Part shown: piece after piece, positions 31,811 through 42,012 of the stretch
Position numbering within the stretch: the first letter of the stretch is position 1
Layout: each line of letters opens with the position of its first letter
The notes under the pieces: generated by a model
What the model was told of the DNA's origin: nothing
Database searches by the model: none
The model's input: only the letters and a program-made list of their open reading frames with translations
NCBI RefSeq assembly: GCF_037095755.1
Contig: NZ_JBAWKJ010000003.1
Location: 783,325-847,324 of the forward strand
Source: Sphingopyxis sp. CCNWLW2
GTDB taxonomy: Bacteria > Pseudomonadota > Alphaproteobacteria > Sphingomonadales > Sphingomonadaceae
Direction: 5' to 3'
Length of the DNA stretch: 64,000 nt
Program-made: the position numbers and the translations under genes

Positions 31811-33337
31811 GTGAACAAGACAGGATTTTGGATCACGGTGGCGTTGGGGATGGCAGCCGCCTCCCCGGCGGCCGCGCAGGCGGCGCCGGTTGTCGCCGTC
31901 GATGGCGGCAAGCTTTCGGGTGTCCGTAATGGCGACGTCGTCGCCTACAAAGGGATTCGCTACGCTGCCCCGCCGGTCGGCGAGCGCCGTTGGCGTGCTC
32001 CCGCCCCGGTCCCCGGCTGGCCCGGCGTTCGCGCCGCGACCGATTATGGTGCAGATTGCGAGCATAACCGCCGCGAATGGGAGGCCGACCGCGCTGATGC
32101 CCCGATGGGCGAGGATTGCCTGTACCTGAATATCTGGACGCCCGCGAAGCCGGTGAAGGGCGGCGCGCCCGTGCTGTTCTGGATCCACGGCGGCGCCTTT
32201 ACCGCCGGATCGGGTGCGCAGCGCGCTTATGACGGGGCAAAGCTTGCGGCGCGTGGCGCGGTGGTCGTGACCTTCAACTATCGTCTCGGCCGCTTCGGGT
32301 TTTTCGCCCATCCCGCGCTGACCGCCGAGGCAGGGACGGCGGCGACCGGAAACTGGGGGTTGATGGACCAGCTTGCGGCATTGCGCTGGGTCCGGAAGAA
32401 TATTCGCGGCTTTGGTGGCAACCCGGAAAATGTGACAATCTTCGGCGAATCTGCCGGCGGCGGGTCGGTGAACCAGATGATGGTGATGCCCGCGGCGCAG
32501 GGCCTGTTCGCAAAGGCGATCGCCCAATCGGGCGGCGGCCGCGACGAGGGGGTGTCGCTTGCCGATGCCGAAGCCAAGGGGGTCGCCTTTGCCGGCGAGG
32601 CGGGTGCGGCCGGCAACGATCCGGCGGCGCTCCGCGCCATCCCGGCCGACAAGGTTCGCGGCAAGATAACGCTGCTTAATCCCGAGACGAAGACATATTC
32701 GGGCCCGCTGATCGACGGGCGGCTCGTGCAGGGGCGGGTCGAGGTTCCGTTCCTCGCCGGACAGCAGGCGAAGCTCCCCTATATGGCGGGGGCGAACAGC
32801 TACGAGATCGGCTTTCTTCCCGAAGCGTTCCGCAGCGCCTTCGTCGCCGCGGTTGGCGGCGCACTTGGTGCGACGCAGTCCGAGGCGAAGGCGGCTTATG
32901 GCTCGGCCGAGGCGTATGAGCAGAATCTCGTCGGCGACCTGATGTTCGTCGAGCCCGCGCGCTTCCTCGCTGGGCTCGCGGCGCCGAATGGCAGCTACCT
33001 CTATCATTTCGACTATGTGCCGACCGCCAAACGCACCACCGACAAGGGGATGCCGCACGGCGCCGACGTCTATTATGTCTTCGGGAACCTTGAGGATTTG
33101 CACGTTGTGACGACCGCGGAGGATGAAGCGATGGCAAAGCTTGTCGGCGATTATTGGGTCGCCTTCGCACGGACCGGCAATCCCAACGGCGCCGGCCGGC
33201 CGACGTGGCCGGGCTTCGCGCCCGGCGGCGAGCGAATGCGCTTCACGGCGGGCGGAAGCAGGTCGGAAAGCGCCAAATCACCGGCGCTCGACGTGCTGGC
33301 TCGCTTTGGCGACGCCAAGCGTGACGCCGCGCGCTGA
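31811..33337 (+). CDS. Carboxylesterase type B
   Basis: A 508-residue exported esterase with a signal peptide (about residues 1-22). The alpha/beta-hydrolase type B blocks are all visible: GEDCLYLNIW, WIHGGAFTAGSG (oxyanion hole), VTIFGESAGGGSVNQMM with the nucleophile Ser (about residue 214), and a C-terminal MPHGADVYYVF with the catalytic His. It would cleave acyl esters from the substrate. The GTG start at 31811 follows GGAGAGG. Second gene of the operon. Confidence 0.93.
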   Translation: MNKTGFWITVALGMAAASPAAAQAAPVVAVDGGKLSGVRNGDVVAYKGIRYAAPPVGERRWRAPAPVPGWPGVRAATDYGADCEHNRREWEADRADAPMGEDCLYLNIWTPAKPVKGGAPVLFWIHGGAFTAGSGAQRAYDGAKLAARGAVVVTFNYRLGRFGFFAHPALTAEAGTAATGNWGLMDQLAALRWVRKNIRGFGGNPENVTIFGESAGGGSVNQMMVMPAAQGLFAKAIAQSGGGRDEGVSLADAEAKGVAFAGEAGAAGNDPAALRAIPADKVRGKITLLNPETKTYSGPLIDGRLVQGRVEVPFLAGQQAKLPYMAGANSYEIGFLPEAFRSAFVAAVGGALGATQSEAKAAYGSAEAYEQNLVGDLMFVEPARFLAGLAAPNGSYLYHFDYVPTAKRTTDKGMPHGADVYYVFGNLEDLHVVTTAEDEAMAKLVGDYWVAFARTGNPNGAGRPTWPGFAPGGERMRFTAGGSRSESAKSPALDVLARFGDAKRDAAR

Positions 33338-33350
33338 ACAGGGGGACAGG

Positions 33351-34406
33351 ATGCGATTTTTACTGATGGCGGCCATCGCCGCGCTGCCTTGGTCCTCGGC
33401 TGCGTTGGCGCAGGGCGCGACCGCCTCCGAAGACGAGCTGCGCTTTGCCGTGCCGGACAGTATTTCGTCCGAAGCGACGGCGCTCCTGACCGCAGGGCTT
33501 GCTGCACAGCGCAAGACGCGCCCGGATCGCCTTGCGATGGGGCATGACTTCGTACAGGCGCGCGCGCTGGCCGAGCGGGGCGCCGACGACCGCATGACCG
33601 CTGCTGCGGCGCGCTACGAAGTCACGGTGACCTCAGCAGAACTCGGCGGCGTGCCGGTGCTGCGCGTCAGTCCGAAGAACGTCGCGAAGGGCAGACGCAT
33701 CCTCCTTTATGTCCATGGCGGCGGCTGGACGACGGGTTCGGCGAAATCGAGTTTCCGCAGCGCCGCGATCTATGCGGCGGCGACCGGTCTCGAAGTCGTT
33801 TCGGTTGATTATGTGCTCGCGCCCGCACAGGATTTTCGCGGCGTAACCGGACAGGTCGCGACGGTGTACCGCGCTCTTCTCGCAGACGGGCACAAGGCAT
33901 CGCAGATCGGCCTTTATGGCGATAGCGCAGGCGGCAATATCATCCTCGGCACGACGCTGCGCCTGCGCGACGAAGGCCAGCCTCTGCCCGCGGCAATCGT
34001 CGCGCTGTCGCCTTGCACCGACCTTGGCGGGGCGGGCGACAGCCGGCTGACGCTTGCCGATGCCGATCCGGTGCTTGACAGCGCCGAGATGCTGAAAGCG
34101 GTGCGTTTCGCCTATGCCGGCAGGAATCCGGAGGTGGCGATGCACGATCCTTGGGCGTCGCCGGTGCGCGGCGACTATAGCCGGCCTTTCCCGCCGGCCC
34201 TGATTCAGGGCGGGACGCGCGAATTGTTGCTCAGCGACTTCGTGCGTCAGTATCAGGTCATGCGCGGTGCAGGTCGCGAGGTCGTGCTCGACCTTTATGA
34301 AGGCATGCCGCACGTCTTCATGGGCTTCCTCGCCGACGCGCCCGAAGGGAAGCAGGCGATTGCGATCGCGCGCGATTTCCTGCTGGCGCGGCTCGCGAAA
34401 GATTGA
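33351..34406 (+). CDS. Exported alpha/beta hydrolase (HSL/GDXG type)
   Basis: A 351-residue hydrolase with a signal peptide (about residues 1-21). The oxyanion-hole motif VHGGGWTTG (about residue 122) and nucleophile motif YGDSAGGNI (about residue 191) define the hormone-sensitive-lipase family. The acid and base are probably in the DPWASP region and EGMPHVF. It is a second esterase with a different fold subclass, suggesting several acyl groups on the natural substrate. It starts 13 nt after the preceding stop. Confidence 0.9.
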   Translation: MRFLLMAAIAALPWSSAALAQGATASEDELRFAVPDSISSEATALLTAGLAAQRKTRPDRLAMGHDFVQARALAERGADDRMTAAAARYEVTVTSAELGGVPVLRVSPKNVAKGRRILLYVHGGGWTTGSAKSSFRSAAIYAAATGLEVVSVDYVLAPAQDFRGVTGQVATVYRALLADGHKASQIGLYGDSAGGNIILGTTLRLRDEGQPLPAAIVALSPCTDLGGAGDSRLTLADADPVLDSAEMLKAVRFAYAGRNPEVAMHDPWASPVRGDYSRPFPPALIQGGTRELLLSDFVRQYQVMRGAGREVVLDLYEGMPHVFMGFLADAPEGKQAIAIARDFLLARLAKD

Positions 34407-34417
34407 GAGGGGTCGAG

Positions 34418-36574
34418 GTGACGGGACCGACGCCCGAGCAATTGCTCGCCCAAATGACGCTTATCGAAAAGGTCGGCCAGCTCAGCCTCTATTCGGCCGA
34501 CGTGCAGTGGACCGGCAATCTGGTGAACCCCGAACTCCGCTTCGAGGCGCCTGAAAAGCGCCTCGACGACATTCGGGCGGGGAAGGTCGCCGGCATCTTC
34601 AACCTGCCCGGTGAGGCGCAGGTGCGGCGGCTGCAACGCATCGCGGTCGAGGAATCGCGGCTCGGTATTCCGCTCCTGTTCGGCGCCGACGTGATTCACG
34701 GCTTTCGCACCGCTTTTCCCGTCCCACTGGCCGAAGCCGCGAGTTTCGAGCCCGAGCTTGCGTGTCGCACCGCCGCGGCGTCGGCCGCCGAAGCCGCCGC
34801 CGAAGGCGTCCACTGGACCTTCGCGCCCGGCGCCGACATCTGCCGCGACGCACGCTGGGGACGTGCAATCGAAAGCTATGGCGAGGACCCCTTTCTGGCA
34901 TCGGCCTTCGCTGCGGCGCGCGTGCGCGGATTCCAGGGCGACGATCTCGCCGATCCGCGCCGGCTGATGGCGACGGTCAAGCATTTTGCGGCTTATGGTG
35001 CGGCCGAGGCTGGTCTCGACTATAATACCGCCGAGCTGTCGGCGACGACGCTCGCCGAAGTCTATTTGCCGCCCTATCACTCCGCGCTCGCGGCAGGTGC
35101 CCGTTCGGTCATGACCGCGTTCAACGATATCGACGGCGTGCCGTGCAGCGCCAATCCCGATCTGCTCACCGGCCTGTTGCGCGAAAATTGGGGGTTCGAG
35201 GGCTTCACCGTCTCGGACTATAATTCGGACCGCGAGATAATCACGCATGGCCTCGCAGAAACCCCGCGTGAGGCAGCGCGGCTCTGCTTCCTCGCCGGGC
35301 TCGACATGTGCATGGCGAGCGGGCTTTACGCCGACCATCTTGCCGAACTCGTCGATGCGGCGGAGGTGCCCATCGAAATGCTCGATCAGGCGGTGCTCCG
35401 CGTGCTGCGCGCGAAGCAGGCGCTCGGGCTGTTCGACGATCCCTATCGAGGACTTGCCGCGGGGAGCGATCGGGGTGAGACGAGGATGCTGGCGCGCGAG
35501 GCTGCCCGGCGCTGTCCGGTTTTGCTCCGTAATGAAGGCGGTGTCCTTCCGTTGAAGCGCGGGCTGAAAATCGCGCTCATCGGTCCGTTTGCATGCGACA
35601 AGGCGCATCTGAACGGGGCTTGGGCGGTTTTTGCCGACAGCGACGATTCGCAAAGCCTCGCCGACGGGCTCCTTGCCGCAAGCGAGCCGGATTATATGCG
35701 GATTGAAGCGGGCTGCGAGATCGAAGGACCGCTCAAGGGTGGCATCGCCGCAGCGACCCGCGCGGCCGAATGGGCCGATGTCGTGATCCTTGCGCTGGGC
35801 GAGGGGCAGCATATGTCCGCCGAATCGCGTTCGCGCACCGATCCTGCGGTCCCCGTTATGCAGATGGAACTTGCGCGCGCGATGCGCCGCACCGGTAAGC
35901 CGCTGGTCACGCTCCTCCGCGCAGGGCGGCCGCTGGTGGTTCCCGAACTTGTGACGCTGTCCGACGCGCTGCTTGTTACCTGGTTTCTCGGCGCCGAAAC
36001 CGGCGGTGCGGTCGCCGACCTGCTGTTTGGCCGTGCCTCGCCGAGCGGCCGCTTGCCGATGAGTTTTCCGCGCCATGTAGGACAACTGCCACTCTATTAT
36101 GCGCGCAAGGCGACCGGCCGCCCGCCGACTGATCCGCCGATCGACCCGCCGCCGCCTTTTACCGCGCGCTACATCGATACGGCACCCGGCCCCCTCTTTC
36201 CCTTCGGTTTCGGCCTTGGGTACGGTCACGCGACCTATGGCCCGGTCCGGCTCGACAGCGATCGCCTGGCGTGGAACGGTGAGATCGCCGCATCGTGCAT
36301 TGTCAGCGAGACGCGGGGCAGGACGATTGACGAGACCGCGCAGCTCTATATCCGCGACATCGCATCGAATCCGGTACGGCCGGTGCGCGAGCTGAAAGGG
36401 TTTCGCAAGGAGCCGATTGCCGCAGGCGGGATGGCGAAGGTCGGCTTTGTGATCTCCCGTGACCTGCTTGCGCGTGCCGACGGAACGGTGGAACCGGGGG
36501 CGTTCGACCTGTGGATCGCACCGCATGCCGAAGCTGGAGTGCCCGTGCGCTTCGTGCTGGAGGCGCCGCGATGA
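34418..36574 (+). CDS. Glycoside hydrolase family 3 (beta-glucosidase-like)
   Basis: A 718-residue BglX-like GH3 enzyme. The N-terminal (beta/alpha)8 domain has LLFGADVIHGFRTAFPVP and KHFAAYGAAEAGLDYN, and the nucleophile Asp in GFTVSDYNSD (about residue 266). The second domain provides ALGEGQHMSAESRSRTD with the probable acid/base Glu. A fibronectin III-like domain forms the C-terminus. No signal peptide is evident. GTG 34418 is chosen for the GAGAGGGG site before it. The stop overlaps the next start (ATGA). It releases terminal beta-linked sugars inside the cell. Confidence 0.92.
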   Translation: MTGPTPEQLLAQMTLIEKVGQLSLYSADVQWTGNLVNPELRFEAPEKRLDDIRAGKVAGIFNLPGEAQVRRLQRIAVEESRLGIPLLFGADVIHGFRTAFPVPLAEAASFEPELACRTAAASAAEAAAEGVHWTFAPGADICRDARWGRAIESYGEDPFLASAFAAARVRGFQGDDLADPRRLMATVKHFAAYGAAEAGLDYNTAELSATTLAEVYLPPYHSALAAGARSVMTAFNDIDGVPCSANPDLLTGLLRENWGFEGFTVSDYNSDREIITHGLAETPREAARLCFLAGLDMCMASGLYADHLAELVDAAEVPIEMLDQAVLRVLRAKQALGLFDDPYRGLAAGSDRGETRMLAREAARRCPVLLRNEGGVLPLKRGLKIALIGPFACDKAHLNGAWAVFADSDDSQSLADGLLAASEPDYMRIEAGCEIEGPLKGGIAAATRAAEWADVVILALGEGQHMSAESRSRTDPAVPVMQMELARAMRRTGKPLVTLLRAGRPLVVPELVTLSDALLVTWFLGAETGGAVADLLFGRASPSGRLPMSFPRHVGQLPLYYARKATGRPPTDPPIDPPPPFTARYIDTAPGPLFPFGFGLGYGHATYGPVRLDSDRLAWNGEIAASCIVSETRGRTIDETAQLYIRDIASNPVRPVRELKGFRKEPIAAGGMAKVGFVISRDLLARADGTVEPGAFDLWIAPHAEAGVPVRFVLEAPR

Positions 36575-37929
36575 CCGGGCGGCTCGGCTGGAAACGCACT
36601 ATCGCCTTCGGCTCGGGCGATTTCGCGTTTAACCTCTATTGGCAGAGCCTGACGCTCTACCTCCTTTTCTATTATACTGAGGCCGTAGGCCTCTCCGCCG
36701 CGTCCGCGGGGCTGATTTATATGGTCGCGTCGATATGGGACGGGATCGTCGATCCGTTGATCGGCGCAGCGGCCGACCGGACGCGCACGCGGTGGGGGCG
36801 GTACCGGCCGTGGCTGCTGCTGGGTGCGGTGCCGCTCGCGCTCGGTTTCGGTCTGCTCTACTGGCCCGCGCCGCTCCAGGGCGGAGCGCTGGTCGCGGCG
36901 GCGATGGCTGCGCACCTTCTGTTCCGTAGTCTCTACGCCGCGGTCAATGTCCCCTATATCGCATTGACTGCACGGATCACGCGCAGCTCGGCAGATCGGG
37001 CGAACATCGCCGGTGCGCGGCTCGTGTTCAGTACGATCGCGGGAGTGATCGTCGCGCTCGTAACCCCGCGGGTCGCAACATGGGTAACCGGTAGCGCCGA
37101 CGGCGCGCAGGGCTATTTCGTCGCCGCCGCGATTTTTGCCTTTCTCGCAACGCCGATCCTGTTTTTCGTCTTCTCGACGACGCGCGAGGACGAAGGCGCC
37201 GCCGCCCCCGCCGACGATGTCCCGTTGCTCGGAAACTGGCGCATTCTGTTCGCCAATCGCGCCTTCTGGACGCTGGTGATGGCGAGCGCGTTGTTCATCG
37301 CCTGCTACACCGCCTTCGCCAAGTCGATCCTCTATTATTTCAAATATGTTCTCGATGCACCCGACGCGGGACCGACCGCGCTGGCGCTGGGCGGGGTCAC
37401 TGGGCTCGCCATCATCCCCGCGTGGATGTTCGCGGCGCGCCGGATCGCCAAGCGAACCATCTGGCTCATGAGCTGCGTAATCTTCGGAAGCGGTCTCGTC
37501 GCGCTTGGGGTCTTTCGGTTCGACAGCGTGGGACAGATGAATCTGTTCGTCGTCTTCATGCAGCTGGGGTTTCAGGGTATCGTCTTCGCCTATTGGGGAA
37601 TGCTGCCCGACACGGTCGAATATGGTGAGTGGAAGAACGGCCTGCGTCGTGAAGGTTCGTTGTTCGGCGTCGCTTTGCTATTCCAGAAGGTGGCGCTTGG
37701 CCTCGGCGCCGGATTGTTCGGCGTTGCGCTCGACAGCGTCGGCTTTGCCGCGAACCAGCATCAATCTGCCGCGACGATCGACGGCATGCGTGCGATCATG
37801 GTGCTCATCCCGCTCTTCGGTGTCCTCGCGTCGGCGGCGCTGATGGCCCTCAACCCCCTCCGGCGTGGTGTCCACGAACGCATCGTCGCCGAAATTGCGG
37901 GTCGCAGTACGGGAGAGATCGCGAAATGA
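36571..37929 (+). CDS. GPH-family (MelB-like) glycoside:cation symporter
   Basis: A 452-residue inner-membrane permease with about 12 transmembrane segments. The first helices hold FGSGDFAFNLYWQSLTLYL, and the family motif between helices 2 and 3 is DGIVDPLIGAAADRTRTRWG then RYRPW. This family imports oligosaccharides, glycosides or glucuronides with Na+ or H+. It overlaps GH3 upstream and GH106 downstream by 4 bp each, so expression is tightly coupled and the substrate is likely the glycoside hydrolysed by these enzymes. Confidence 0.93.
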   Translation: MTGRLGWKRTIAFGSGDFAFNLYWQSLTLYLLFYYTEAVGLSAASAGLIYMVASIWDGIVDPLIGAAADRTRTRWGRYRPWLLLGAVPLALGFGLLYWPAPLQGGALVAAAMAAHLLFRSLYAAVNVPYIALTARITRSSADRANIAGARLVFSTIAGVIVALVTPRVATWVTGSADGAQGYFVAAAIFAFLATPILFFVFSTTREDEGAAAPADDVPLLGNWRILFANRAFWTLVMASALFIACYTAFAKSILYYFKYVLDAPDAGPTALALGGVTGLAIIPAWMFAARRIAKRTIWLMSCVIFGSGLVALGVFRFDSVGQMNLFVVFMQLGFQGIVFAYWGMLPDTVEYGEWKNGLRREGSLFGVALLFQKVALGLGAGLFGVALDSVGFAANQHQSAATIDGMRAIMVLIPLFGVLASAALMALNPLRRGVHERIVAEIAGRSTGEIAK

Positions 37930-40900
37930 TCCGCGAAACTGCAATCGCATTGATGGCGTCGCTCGCGCTCGCCGCGCCGCCCGCAGTTGCCCAATCCGCC
38001 GACCCGATGCGCGAAGATTTCGCCAGCCCACCGCACGAAGCTCGTCCCTGGGTGTGGTGGCATTGGCTTGACGGCAATGTGACGCGCGAGGGGATCAACC
38101 GCGATCTCGAATGGTTCGAGCGGATCGGCATTGGCGGCTTCCAGCTTTTCGACGTCGCGCAGCCGGGAGTGCCCAAGGTCGTCGACCACCGGCTGATTTA
38201 CATGCGCCCCGACTGGCAGGGCGCGTTTCGCCACGCGATCGCCGAGGGCCGCCGGCGCGGCATGGAGGCGGGGATCGCCTCCTCGCCCGGCTGGAGCGAA
38301 ACCGGCGGCCCCTGGGTCACGCCCGAAGCCGCAATGAAGAAGCTGGTGTGGAGCGAAACGCTCGTCGAAGGTGGCCGACGTTTCGCCGGCCGCCTTGCAC
38401 CGCCGCCTGCGGTGGCTGGCCCCTTTCAGGATATCGCGCGGGATCAAGCGGCGAAGGCGACAGCGTCCTTCTATCGTGATGTAGCGGTGCTTGCGTGGCG
38501 CGTCCCCGCCGATGCGGGCCCCTTACCTGCAGCGAAAATTAGTGCGAGCGGCGGGACGCTCGATGCCGCGCTGCTGACCGGGTCGGCACTCGATCGTGCA
38601 CCGGGCGCGGTGCTGCCACTGGCGCAGGCATCGCCGCAATGGGTCCGGTTCGACTATGACCGGCCGCAGACGATCCGTTCGGTTGTTGTCGGGTTGACGC
38701 GGCCGGGACTGTTCGATGTCGCGCCGATTGCCACGCTGGAGGCGAGCGAAGACGGTGCGGCCTTTCGCGCCGTTCGCGATCTGCCGCTCTCAACCTTCCA
38801 CCAGAATACGGTCTCCTTTCCCGCGGTGACCGCACGCGCCTTCCGCGTGACCTTCCGGCCGCCGACCAGGATCGGCACCATCTGGCGCCGCATCCTCAAC
38901 CTGCGCGCGCCGGGCATCGCCAACAACCGCTACGATCAGCCGCCGCCGGTGCAGGACATCCGTCTCCAGCGCCTCGCGCTGCTTCCCGACGCGCGCGTTA
39001 CGCGCTTTGAGGACAAGGCCGGTTTCGCTACCGCGCCGGACTATTATGCACTAGCCACGCCCGAGGCTGATGCCGGATCGATCGTGCCGGCCGCGGGCGT
39101 CATCGACCTCACCGCGCGGCTGACGCCCGACGGCAGCCTCGACTGGACCCCGCCGCGCGGCCGCTGGCAGGTGCTGCGCCTCGGCGCGTCGCTGACCGGT
39201 GCCGTCAATGCCCCAGCCCCGACCGAGGCGACAGGGTATGAGGTCGACAAACTCGATGCCGGCGCGGTCGCGGCGTATATGGATCGCTATCTCGACACCT
39301 ATCGTGCGACGCTGCCGCCTGAACTGCTCGGCGCGCGCGGCGTCACCACGATTCTCAACGACAGCATCGAGGCGGGCAGCCAGAACTGGACGCGGGCGAT
39401 GATCGATGCGTTCAGGGCGCGCCGTGGCTATGATCCGACACCGTGGCTCCCGGCGCTCACGGGCCGTATTGTCGACAGTGCAGAAGCGAGCGATCGCTTC
39501 CTCTGGGACTATCGCACGACGATTGCCGAACTGCTTGCCGCCAATCATTACGGCCAGGTCGCGATGAGTGCGCGTTCCGCTGGATTGCGCGTGCGGGCCG
39601 AGGCGCTTGAGGATCATCGCCCGATTCTCGGCGACGATATGGCGATGCGTGCGCACGCCGATGAACCGGCGGGGGCGATCTGGGCACCCAATCAGAAAAG
39701 CGGCATCGATCCGACGTCGATCGCCGACCTGCAGGGCGCCGCCTCGGTCGCGCATCTCTATGGCCGCGATGCGGTTGCAGCCGAAGCCTTCACTTCGGCG
39801 CTCGCGCCGTGGGCGGGCTCGCCGAGGTCATTGAAGCGCGTCGCCGATACCGCCTTCGCGCTCGGCGTTACCCGGCTGATGCTCCACAGCAGCGTCCATC
39901 AGCCGGTCGAAGGAAAGCCGCCGGGGCTGACGCTCGGTATCTTCGGCCAATATTTCAACCGCAACGAGACCTGGGCCGGGCAGGCGCGCGCGTGGATCGA
40001 CTATCTCGCGCGCTCGCAATATCTGCTCCGTCAGGGGCAATATGTCGCCGACATTGCCTATTTTCACGGCGAAGAGGCGCCGCTCACGGGGCTCTATGGC
40101 GAGCATGAGGTCGGCGATATCCCCGCGGGGCACGGCTTCGACTTCGTCAACGCCGGCGCGCTCGTCAATTTGCTGCGCGTCGAGGACGGACGGCTCGTCA
40201 CACCCTCCGGCATGGAATATCGCTTGCTGCAACTCGGCGGCACATCGTCGGAAATGACTTTGCCAACGCTCCGCCATATCGCCGCCCTCGTCGACGCGGG
40301 TGCAACGGTGGTCGGCAAGCGACCGGTCGGCTCGCCGAGCCTCGCCGACGATCGCGCCGACTATGACCGTCTCGTCGCCAGCCTGTGGTGCGAGGGGCGC
40401 GTGCTCGACATCGCGGCGGCGGAAGCCTTGAAGCGCCTGGGCGTTGGGCCCGACTGGCAGGTGACGGGCGAACCGCTGCCCCTCCGCGTGCTCCACCGGA
40501 CGATGAAGGACCGCGATATTTATTTCCTGGCGAGCGGTTCGCGCAGTGCCGCCCGGACCGAGATCGCCTTTCGTGTGATCGGCCGCGCTCCCGAACTATG
40601 GGATGCCGACAGCGGTGCAGTGACGCCGCTGCCATACCGTGTCGAGGATGGCCGGACGATCGTCCCGCTCGTTTTCGATCCCGACGGGTCCGCCTTTGTC
40701 ATTTTCCGCGAAGGTGCGGGCGCGGCGCCGAAATCGGCGACACGCGAGGAACTGCTGCTCGACCTTTCGAAAGGGTGGACGCTTTCTTTCCAGCCCGAAC
40801 GCGGGGGCCCCGACGCCTCCGTCCTTGCCGATGCTGCCTCATGGAGCGAAAGCAGCGACCCGCGCATCCGCTATTTCTCGGGCACCGGCAGCTATAGCCG

Positions 40901-41255
40901 CGACGTGACGCTCGACCGGCACCAACTCGCCGGCAAGCGTTTGTTGCTCGACCTTGGCGAGGTGGGCGAAATCGTCGATGTCGTTGTCAACGGCCGGACC
41001 CTCCGCACCTTGTGGAAGCCTCCCTATCGTCTCGATATTTCAGCGGCGCTAGTGCCGGGGGCAAATCGTATCGAGCTCAGGGTCACAAATCTCTGGGTAA
41101 ACCGGCTGATCGGCGATGCCCGGCCCGGCGTCGACAAGCGCACCGCGACCGCGATTGCCACCTATCGTCCCGATGCGCCGCTGCTACCTTCGGGGCTGAT
41201 CGGACCAGTCCGGCTGATCGCGCTGCGCCAGGATCTTCGCTATTCAGATGGATAA
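37926..41255 (+). CDS. GH106 alpha-L-rhamnosidase-like glycosyl hydrolase
   Basis: A 1109-residue exported enzyme with a signal peptide (about residues 1-23, ending PAVAQ). The start of the mature protein, FASPPHEARPWVWWHWLDGN, is the signature of GH106 and its relatives, followed by a long catalytic barrel (segments such as GIASSPGWSETGGPW and HSSVHQPVEGKPPG). A jelly-roll module at the C-terminus has GTGSYSRDVTLDRHQLAGKR. GH106 enzymes remove terminal alpha-L-rhamnose from flavonoid glycosides and pectic side chains. The length matches the family. Last enzyme of the operon. Confidence 0.9.
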   Translation: MIRETAIALMASLALAAPPAVAQSADPMREDFASPPHEARPWVWWHWLDGNVTREGINRDLEWFERIGIGGFQLFDVAQPGVPKVVDHRLIYMRPDWQGAFRHAIAEGRRRGMEAGIASSPGWSETGGPWVTPEAAMKKLVWSETLVEGGRRFAGRLAPPPAVAGPFQDIARDQAAKATASFYRDVAVLAWRVPADAGPLPAAKISASGGTLDAALLTGSALDRAPGAVLPLAQASPQWVRFDYDRPQTIRSVVVGLTRPGLFDVAPIATLEASEDGAAFRAVRDLPLSTFHQNTVSFPAVTARAFRVTFRPPTRIGTIWRRILNLRAPGIANNRYDQPPPVQDIRLQRLALLPDARVTRFEDKAGFATAPDYYALATPEADAGSIVPAAGVIDLTARLTPDGSLDWTPPRGRWQVLRLGASLTGAVNAPAPTEATGYEVDKLDAGAVAAYMDRYLDTYRATLPPELLGARGVTTILNDSIEAGSQNWTRAMIDAFRARRGYDPTPWLPALTGRIVDSAEASDRFLWDYRTTIAELLAANHYGQVAMSARSAGLRVRAEALEDHRPILGDDMAMRAHADEPAGAIWAPNQKSGIDPTSIADLQGAASVAHLYGRDAVAAEAFTSALAPWAGSPRSLKRVADTAFALGVTRLMLHSSVHQPVEGKPPGLTLGIFGQYFNRNETWAGQARAWIDYLARSQYLLRQGQYVADIAYFHGEEAPLTGLYGEHEVGDIPAGHGFDFVNAGALVNLLRVEDGRLVTPSGMEYRLLQLGGTSSEMTLPTLRHIAALVDAGATVVGKRPVGSPSLADDRADYDRLVASLWCEGRVLDIAAAEALKRLGVGPDWQVTGEPLPLRVLHRTMKDRDIYFLASGSRSAARTEIAFRVIGRAPELWDADSGAVTPLPYRVEDGRTIVPLVFDPDGSAFVIFREGAGAAPKSATREELLLDLSKGWTLSFQPERGGPDASVLADAASWSESSDPRIRYFSGTGSYSRDVTLDRHQLAGKRLLLDLGEVGEIVDVVVNGRTLRTLWKPPYRLDISAALVPGANRIELRVTNLWVNRLIGDARPGVDKRTATAIATYRPDAPLLPSGLIGPVRLIALRQDLRYSDG

Positions 41256-41318
41256 TGACTTGATGCCGCGGCAAACTGCGGGCACCGGAGAGGCCGATCA
41301 TCCAAAGAGGAGCGAGTT

Positions 41319-41927
41319 TTGAATCAGCGTGTGCGGCAGAAGGAAACCACCAAGGCGAGTATCCTCGAGGCGGCGCTGCACGAATTTTCGACGCACGGCT
41401 TCGAGGGGACGGCAACCCGCGATATTGCCGGGCGAGCGGGAGTCCATCACGCGCTGATCAAATATCACTTCCAGAACAAAGATATGCTCTGGCGCGAGGC
41501 CGTGACGTTCCTTTTCGATCGCCAGCTCGGCGAAATCGCGCACTCGCCACAACTCGAAAATTATACCGACAAGAAGGAATATGCCCGCGACATGCTGCGC
41601 CAGCGCGTCCATTATTGGGCACAGCATCCCGAACATGCGCGGCTGATGGTGCAGGAAAGTTGCCGCGATACCGAACGCTTCCGCTGGATGGTCGACACGT
41701 TCATCGTCCGCACCAGCCGCTCGTCGGGCGCCTTTGTCCAATGGCTGCAGGATGAGGGGCTGGTGCCCCCGGCGTCGCTGCCGGCGCTCGTTTATATCCT
41801 CGTCGGCGCGGCGCAGCTTTTCTACACGCTTGCACCCGAAGTACAACGCGTCTGGGGCGTCGATCCGACCAATTCTGCCGCAATCGAGGCTCATGTCGAC
41901 GCGCTGGTGCGACTTGTGATCAGATAG
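41319..41927 (+). CDS. TetR/AcrR-family regulator of the glycoside locus
   Basis: A 202-residue regulator. The N-terminal helix-turn-helix (about residues 8-55) reads ASILEAALHEFSTHGFEGTA, then DIAGRAGVHHALIKYHFQNK. The ligand domain has a TetR C-terminal form with AHILVGAAQLFYTLAPE-like helices (YILVGAAQLFYTLAPE). A TTG start at 41319 is inferred from AGAGGAG at the right distance. It follows GH106 by 63 nt in the same direction and is the natural candidate repressor for the operon and the divergent receptor. Confidence 0.9.
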   Translation: MNQRVRQKETTKASILEAALHEFSTHGFEGTATRDIAGRAGVHHALIKYHFQNKDMLWREAVTFLFDRQLGEIAHSPQLENYTDKKEYARDMLRQRVHYWAQHPEHARLMVQESCRDTERFRWMVDTFIVRTSRSSGAFVQWLQDEGLVPPASLPALVYILVGAAQLFYTLAPEVQRVWGVDPTNSAAIEAHVDALVRLVIR

Positions 41928-42012
41928 CCTGGGGGTTTTGCAGGCCATGCCGTCCCATACATGGCCTCGGCGCGACGCCTGTTCGTGCGGGGTGCCTGCT
42001 CATTCCTCTGTC

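Noticed and set aside
34295..36526. 743-aa minus-strand open frame
   Set aside because: Shadow of the GH3 gene; the GH3 motifs on the plus strand are decisive.
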